Shown here piece by piece: positions 58,074-64,000 of a stretch of DNA of 64,000 nucleotides. The notes beneath the pieces were generated by a model. The model saw only the letters and a list, made by a program, of their open reading frames with translations. It was not told the DNA's origin and did no database searches. The stretch comes from Physella acuta (Eukaryota > Mollusca > Gastropoda > Physidae). Position 1 is the first letter of the stretch. Each line of letters begins with the position of its first letter. The translations under genes were made by a program, and so were the position numbers. The stretch is from the NCBI RefSeq assembly GCF_028476545.1, contig NW_026731778.1:186001-250000 (forward strand), given 5' to 3'.

Positions 58074-61000
58074 GTGGGTCACAGCACACCTAGGAGACAG
58101 AAAGTCCTTCATTAACACACTTTTTGGTTTCTTCCCCATTTTGTAGCAGACCTACTGCAACTAAGAACGAATATTGATGATTTGATTTAGTAAACTATCT
58201 ACACGTTGAGGGTATCAAATGTGCATTGGGCAATAATTACTTTTTGATGGTTACAAAAACACACCTTGTATCAATGTTTATGGGATTTCCCTTAGCTATA
58301 GACTTTAGTCTTTGCTGCTTTTACATTTAAAGTGCTACTAAACTTTCTCGTGTATTTTAAACACACTGGGGTGGTGGAGGATGAAACTTAAATGAATTAA
58401 ATCCCAATCTATTGAGACAATGAAAAAAAGTATCATTCATGATTAACTATCTTATCAAACTCAATACTTCCAATTTAATACAAATTTAATTAATGTAAAA
58501 ACCATTTGCCATCTAACCCCATTGTTCAAACAATCAGACCTTTGAAAATATGACCAGCCTTGGAGATCAAATTTAACTAAATTTATTTCAAAATAAATAT
58601 AAACCTTCAAATTCAGTTACCCCTTGTGGGTCTACACCAACATGAAAAACAGATATGAATAAATACAAACAGATTAAAAAATGGCCTCCAGGTATAGGGT
58701 GGTTTCATATCTTTATTCGTCATTTTAATTTGAGCAAAATGGCAAGCAAGAAACAGTACAGAAATGCATTTTTCTAGTAGATTTATCACCACTCTTAGTA
58801 CTAATTTGGGAAATTAAAATGTTTTAAAAACCTAGGACATCAAGTCTGGAATATGAAATAACAGAAGGTTTGGCAATCTGCATTTCAAAATGATTGCACG
58901 TTTGTTTTATTAAAAATGAGACCAATCAGTTTTCTCAAATAGTCTTCAAAATTAAAATAAAACTTTCACTGTGGTGTACCTAAAAAAAATAATTGTGTGC
59001 AGGCAGAAATGACCCCCCCCCCCCCCAGGTTTCTGATTATTTGGTTAGAGCAAAGAACATGGTTGTCTTTTATTGGAAAATTGCAAGTGGCATAGAATGA
59101 AGAGTAAAATGTTTGCTAACACGACACAATGTTTTGTTGCATGTAAAATGTAAATAAAGATTACTGAATGCAGAGCACTATCTTCTACAGGATAAAGCGT
59201 AAGAGTAATATTAAATTAGGAAAAGCAAAATAATTTTTCAGAAAATGAGAAACAAGGCCACAATGAAAATCTTATCCTAATTGCTGGCATCTTCTGAAAA
59301 AAAAAATAATACTAGATCTAAGTAACCTGTATATTTTTTAGTCCAAAGTTATTTAAAAATATATATAACTGTATGTATGTATAACTTTTTAAAAACCTTG
59401 TTAAAAATATTTTTTTGATGCCTGGCAACTCTGTGCATGAGTGATTTAGGCCTAAATATTTTAAACTATTAAACCAAGTCAAACACTAAAAATAAAATGA
59501 ACAAACTACACAACCATTTACAACTCATTAAGCATAATGTGTTATCATAGGTGCTAAAGCAAAATGAAAATAATGATCATGGAAGAAGCACTTTTACATC
59601 TATTTTAAACAATTGACAATTAATATAAAATGCAGCGTTGATTAATCACAATAACATTTACTTCACTTTAATATCTGATTCATATTTTTAAAAAATTTAG
59701 ATCATTTTTGTGCGGTGTTAAGAGGGTAGTTTACATGTGAAATAATAAGTAACAAAGACTTTTATTTTGAAAAAAAAAAATTAAAAATTAAAATCTGACA
59801 AAAGTATAAGAGAAACACTAACAACCAGGTAGCACAACTCTATTGCAAACATAATGCAGAAAGAGTGCTCCTCCCTTTAAAAAAGAATGAGGTAGAGGCA
59901 TATAAACATGGTCTTTGTAAAATATGCATAGGGTAAACAAAAACTACTAGTTGGAGCTGCAGTGATCTAGATAAATGTAATGTGATTACAATATAATGGC
60001 AGTTATTTGTAAATAATGTATGGTTTTATATTTGGATGCCATGAACTTGACTTTTACCATCACAGATATAATTGAGAATATCTAGACTAGAGCTGTCCCA
60101 AGACATGTTGCACAGCACTAGGAAAACCACAACAACCTAATTTAGTTAGTTTTACCAACACAATTCACAAAATCAATACCAGCACTTTCCTATTTAGGCG
60201 CATTCATACTAGGAGAGTTAGAAACGACCACAAACTTTCTATATAACTTTCAAGACACATTATAAATTATACGACTAAGTGAAATTTTTAATTAAATTAA
60301 TATCCAATTATTACTTGTACCAAACATTTCATGATGGGTGTGTATGTGTAATAACAATCTTTCTAAATATGCTAATGTACATTGTCAATTAGTGAAACAA
60401 AAAAATAACTGATTATAGTGGTGTTAGAATATAAATACACAACCTTGTGGAACCAAAGGGCAGATTTACTCACCAACTAACATTTCTATTTAGTGGTGTA
60501 GCCAGATGGCGTATGTGTGTTAGAACCACCCACCCCCATCCCATAAAAAAGGAAAGCTTTTTCACTGTTACCGCTATTTATAAAGGTGGATTAATGTTGC
60601 TTTCAATGCTCTGTATTTTTTAAAAATTCACTTTTTGCTGTATTTATAAATATGCCAACAATTTTTAAAACACAGGAAACATTGTCTAGTACCATAATTT
60701 AAACTGAACCAAACTATTAAAATATTAAATTTTTAAAATGGGACATGAAGGTGAAATAAAAAAAAAGAGTAACATTAATAACAACAGTTAAAAAATATTG
60801 TTTGAGAAAAACTGCTAGAATTGTGGTTTTCAGATGTTCCTTTATGCCTCTTGTATTACATACATTTTATGAAACACTTTTCAAAACATGCTAGTGACAA
60901 TTCTTACATTAAGTTTTATTTGCATAAATATATTATTATATATCTGAACCATTAAATGGACTTAGTGTATAATAAAGTAGTTTTCTAACAAAACCCTAAT

Positions 61001-61506
61001 GCCACCCTAAACTGGAAAACAAAATGAATGCCAAACTAATTGGAGGTAGATGGGCACTTTATTTTTACTTTTTGCCGCAACAAGTCTGTACTTTCTGATA
61101 GGGGCTGATTTACTAACACACCACAGTGCAAAAAAATGTATCATCTTTTACTTTTATCATTGCACTATAATTGCACAAAACAATAAAATCCAACATAGTG
61201 AATTATCTAGTTAAAACATAGCCTGTTTATACAAAATAATTAGCTACCAAATAAATACAAATGAAATCTATTGCTCTGAGAGAAATAATAACAGAAGTGT
61301 ACTTAAGTTTTATAAAATGCAATATCATGCACATCTTCCATGAAGTCTACAGGGCTTTGTGTCAGTTGAAAGAAAAAAATACTACCTCTTACACTAAATT
61401 AGTGATAATTTATTAAAAGAAGCTACATTTTTCTGACATAGTACATCTACAGACTTGATGCACATAATTATGTCCATCATTATAAATTATTTACATATAA
61501 TATTAT

Positions 61507-61622
61507 TCAGATAATGTCTACGGCAGTTGTTCTATTGTTATAGCCAACATATCTCATAATGCCCTGTGACACAAAGAGTAAGAAAGCGAGGATCATTTTT
61601 TTCATGCAGATGTTCATGGAAC
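61507..61622 (-). CDS. Possible terminal coding exon (hydrophobic)
   Basis: After a good acceptor (CTTTCTTGTCAG) the minus strand is open in one frame to a TGA ending at 61507. It encodes a hydrophobic segment (KKMILAFLLFVSQGIMRYVG), then YNNRTTAVDII. The frame enters with two bases of a split codon. The family was not recognised, and no neighbouring exon was found. Confidence 0.25.
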
Positions 61623-62837
61623 CTGACAAGAAAGAGTTAACAATATAAAACCTAACCAAGCATGGCTGGTGTTTGAATGGCAAAGACAGAGTTGATTAAG
61701 GGGAAATACAATCTTTTTTTAAAAAATATTACAATGTGTCCATTAATATTTCTAAAAAATTACAGTAATTACCTCAGTAATAAACGGTTGGAGAAGTAGT
61801 TACTACTAGGACTATACCTCTATTGAAATGAACAGTTCTCCCAAAAATTTGCAACTACAAACTCATTGTACAAATAAATTTACATTCTGTCATATTTTGT
61901 GGAAAATGTTTTGTTTGGCTACAATGTACATATGGTAGTTCTTTGTTAACATCTTTAACTATCTTCAAAAACATAAATTCACATGCTAAATTTTTTTCTC
62001 AGTTTACTGCTGCACATTTTCTGGTCACAGAAACAGAGAGGTTATCTTATTGACTATAATAGATATTATTTTTCTGAAATGGTGTGAAAAGTTCTATCAG
62101 TAGATATACATGCTATAACATTACAATACAAAATGGAGCCAAAAAAGATTAAGTAAATGAACATAACATTTTGAAAGAAAGTGTAAAAAACGTCTCTTTT
62201 AAAGTAAGCTCTTCTGCCGATAATGTTAGCATCTATAATTTATAATTATTACTTGTGTTCTACATTTGAAAAAATTTCTTAATTTGTTATTGATTGAAGC
62301 AACTAAAATGGCACATACAATTGCATACTCATCAACTTTCAGTAATGTAATGATATGATAGTGACAGCAAAATCAGGAAAGATATTTTAAAATGCTCAGA
62401 CTCTACAGTAATTACAATTATACATTATCTTACAATATTTTACACATGTTTGAAGAAGGGAGCTTGAATGACTTGACAATATGGAAATGTCATTGCACAA
62501 GTGAAGGCAGAAATAAAATATATCACATTTCCTTCCAGGGAATTTGGTACAATCTAAATGAAAAGCACAGTAAACAAAAACTTACCAAATACAAAAAACT
62601 GCTTTTTAGAATAACTAATTATATTCAATTGTGAATGATTTCTAAAAATGTGCGTAACTAAACTTTTTCAAAAGTTAAGAGCTAACTTCGGAATAAATCA
62701 TACCATACATAGGCCTATATTCTCAAATTTAAACACAGCAGATGTTTGTTACACTGAACTGCTAATCAAAACTTGAGATATGTATACTTAAATACTACTA
62801 GTTTCAGAATAACACGTTTCAAATAATTGTGCTTTTA

Positions 62838-62986
62838 AGGGTCCTCCATAAATAATGTTAGCTTTTTAAAAAATTTTTTTTTTACAATTTACAAAAAAAC
62901 AAGGAGAAAATAGTGTGATGTCACTATATTTTGACACCCCCCCCCCCCCCCCCACCTCTTTCTCACTTGTCTGAATAAATGACCCC
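62838..62986. mobile_element. MITE of the GGGGTCATCC family, short
   Basis: AGGGTCCTCCATAAATAATG on the left and AATAAATGACCCC on the right, flanked by TTA on both sides (62835-62837 and 62987-62989). It contains a C17 run (62937-62953) and no intact CRE octamer. Confidence 0.75.
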
Positions 62987-62989
62987 TTA

Positions 62990-64000
62990 ATGGTGTGAAC
63001 TTATTTAAAAAATAACATTGAATTAAGAGTAATTATCAGGAATGATACTGAAAATTCATAATGATTTCAGGCTTATTTTAAAACTATTAAAAATGAGCTT
63101 GTTAACATTTAACATAAGGAAAATGTGTTGAGAAATACATTTTTACAGTGATAAAACCAAATATGTAAAAAAAAAAAAAAAGTAATTATAAGTTAAGTAA
63201 TTTTAATCAGTTCCAGGCATTTGTTCAGCATTTTTAGCTACATCTAGTCATCAGGGGTAGTACATGTCTTAGGATACAAGATTGAAATCACAAGCCTTGG
63301 TTGAAAGACGATGTATTGACAAAGAAAACTGGGGAAAAAAGAAGTTCACGTATAGGCATCCATAAAACAGATATTACAACTATGGCAAATGTGGGCCAAC
63401 TACTACAATATGTAGCCTAAATGTAAGCATGTTGAGATGTGAACACACTTTGCGACAAACAACCACAAACATAACAAAACACAAGACTAAATTAAAAATG
63501 TCTTGTTAACACTAAAAAGAGTTTAATACTATCTACACACAGACTATTATAAATACTAACATAAGTACACGAAACTAAGATACAGTGGCTATAGAACTAA
63601 AATACTAACCAACACTAACCTTGTAGAAGCAATCATACATGTTCTCACACCACACACATGTACACAAACCAGTATATGATGATGTGACTGGCATAACTCA
63701 CAGCGTGAGGTATGAACATGGATGAGAACAGGACAGTGTACAAAGTACAAACAACATTCACTACAAAACAAAACAAGGACAATGTGTGCTGATGAAGTAT
63801 GAAGACCAAGGACAATGTGTGTTGAAAATAGGCATAGTGTCTAATTATACATTTATTAACATATTTACAAGCTCAGAAAAAGATTTACAAATTGGGTACT
63901 CCTGTGTAGGCCTATAATTATAATTTTCTGCAATCATTATACTTAGTTTTTGGACAAGGAAACATGCAAATCAAACTAATAAGTGTTGTAGTACTAACAA
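62990..64000. other. Right edge: nothing recognised
   Basis: AT-rich sequence with CA-rich patches. No exon, RNA gene or repeat family could be supported. Confidence 0.5.

Larger units (their letters stand above)
57469..62837. other. Long AT-rich stretch with no recognised gene
   Basis: No convincing exons, apart from the weak candidates at 57950-58073 and 61507-61622. It has a C14 run at 59013-59026. The T-rich minus strand resembles the 3' UTRs of the other minus genes, so it could be 3' UTR or intron of a gene to the right of the window. Confidence 0.5.

Noticed and set aside
62392-62634. Plus-strand 80-residue open frame
   Set aside because: AT-rich chance frame without splice context, conserved motif or compositional difference.
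1-64000. Endogenous virus, LTR element or Polinton
   Set aside because: No long terminal repeats, capsid, envelope or integrase-like sequence was recognised. The only reverse-transcriptase remnant is of the non-LTR (LINE) kind.

Overview
The window looks like nuclear DNA from an animal, most likely a heterobranch (pulmonate-type) gastropod snail. It is AT-rich. Its genes have many short exons with GT-AG introns and encode animal proteins (monocarboxylate transporter, RanGAP1, AIMP1, PGM2, ubinuclein). The intergenic DNA carries TCTAGA/AGATCT palindrome clusters, tRNA-derived SINEs and MITEs. The gastropod assignment is inference from repeat style and protein divergence. No bacterial, organellar or viral sequence was recognised.

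Layout, left to right. (1) 228-5753 (+): an SLC16-type transporter, 7 coding exons, with a four-fold duplicated 5' splice site after its first coding exon. (2) 5754-11446: its 3' region and intergenic DNA with a whole-length hAT element (6508-8259). (3) 11447-18160 (+): RanGAP1, with two mutually exclusive 3' ends. A short form stops at 15426; a long form adds the SUMO-site C-terminal domain from six downstream exons. (4) 18535-21129 (-): AIMP1 (p43), tail to tail with RanGAP1. (5) 21130-26408: intergenic DNA and probable PGM2 3' UTR, with MITEs. (6) 26409-33909 (-): PGM2, 19 coding exons. (7) 33910-42279: repeat-rich DNA, including a decayed LINE (about 36690-39500) riddled with MITEs made of poly-G/poly-C blocks, then the probable ubinuclein 3' UTR. 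(8) 42280-55921 (-): ubinuclein, 17 main coding exons plus two small alternative 3' exons. (9) 55922-64000: the ubinuclein promoter, two MITEs side by side, then long AT-rich DNA holding only weak candidate exons.

For all five genes I placed exons by hand at GT/AG sites. In each case the summed exon length is a whole number of codons: 2061, 1695 (1266 for the short RanGAP1 form), 1020, 1833 and 4176 nt. That strongly supports the models. The genes are ordinary housekeeping functions (metabolite transport, nuclear transport, tRNA-synthetase scaffold, sugar-phosphate metabolism, H3.3 chaperone) and do not form a pathway.

The most interesting signals are: the alternative RanGAP1 terminus that decides whether the SUMO domain is present; three places where tandem duplication has multiplied splice sites; a MITE family of homopolymeric G/C blocks that inserts into itself; a second MITE family carrying perfect CRE octamers; and a CpG-dense, promoter-like island inside ubinuclein intron 1.
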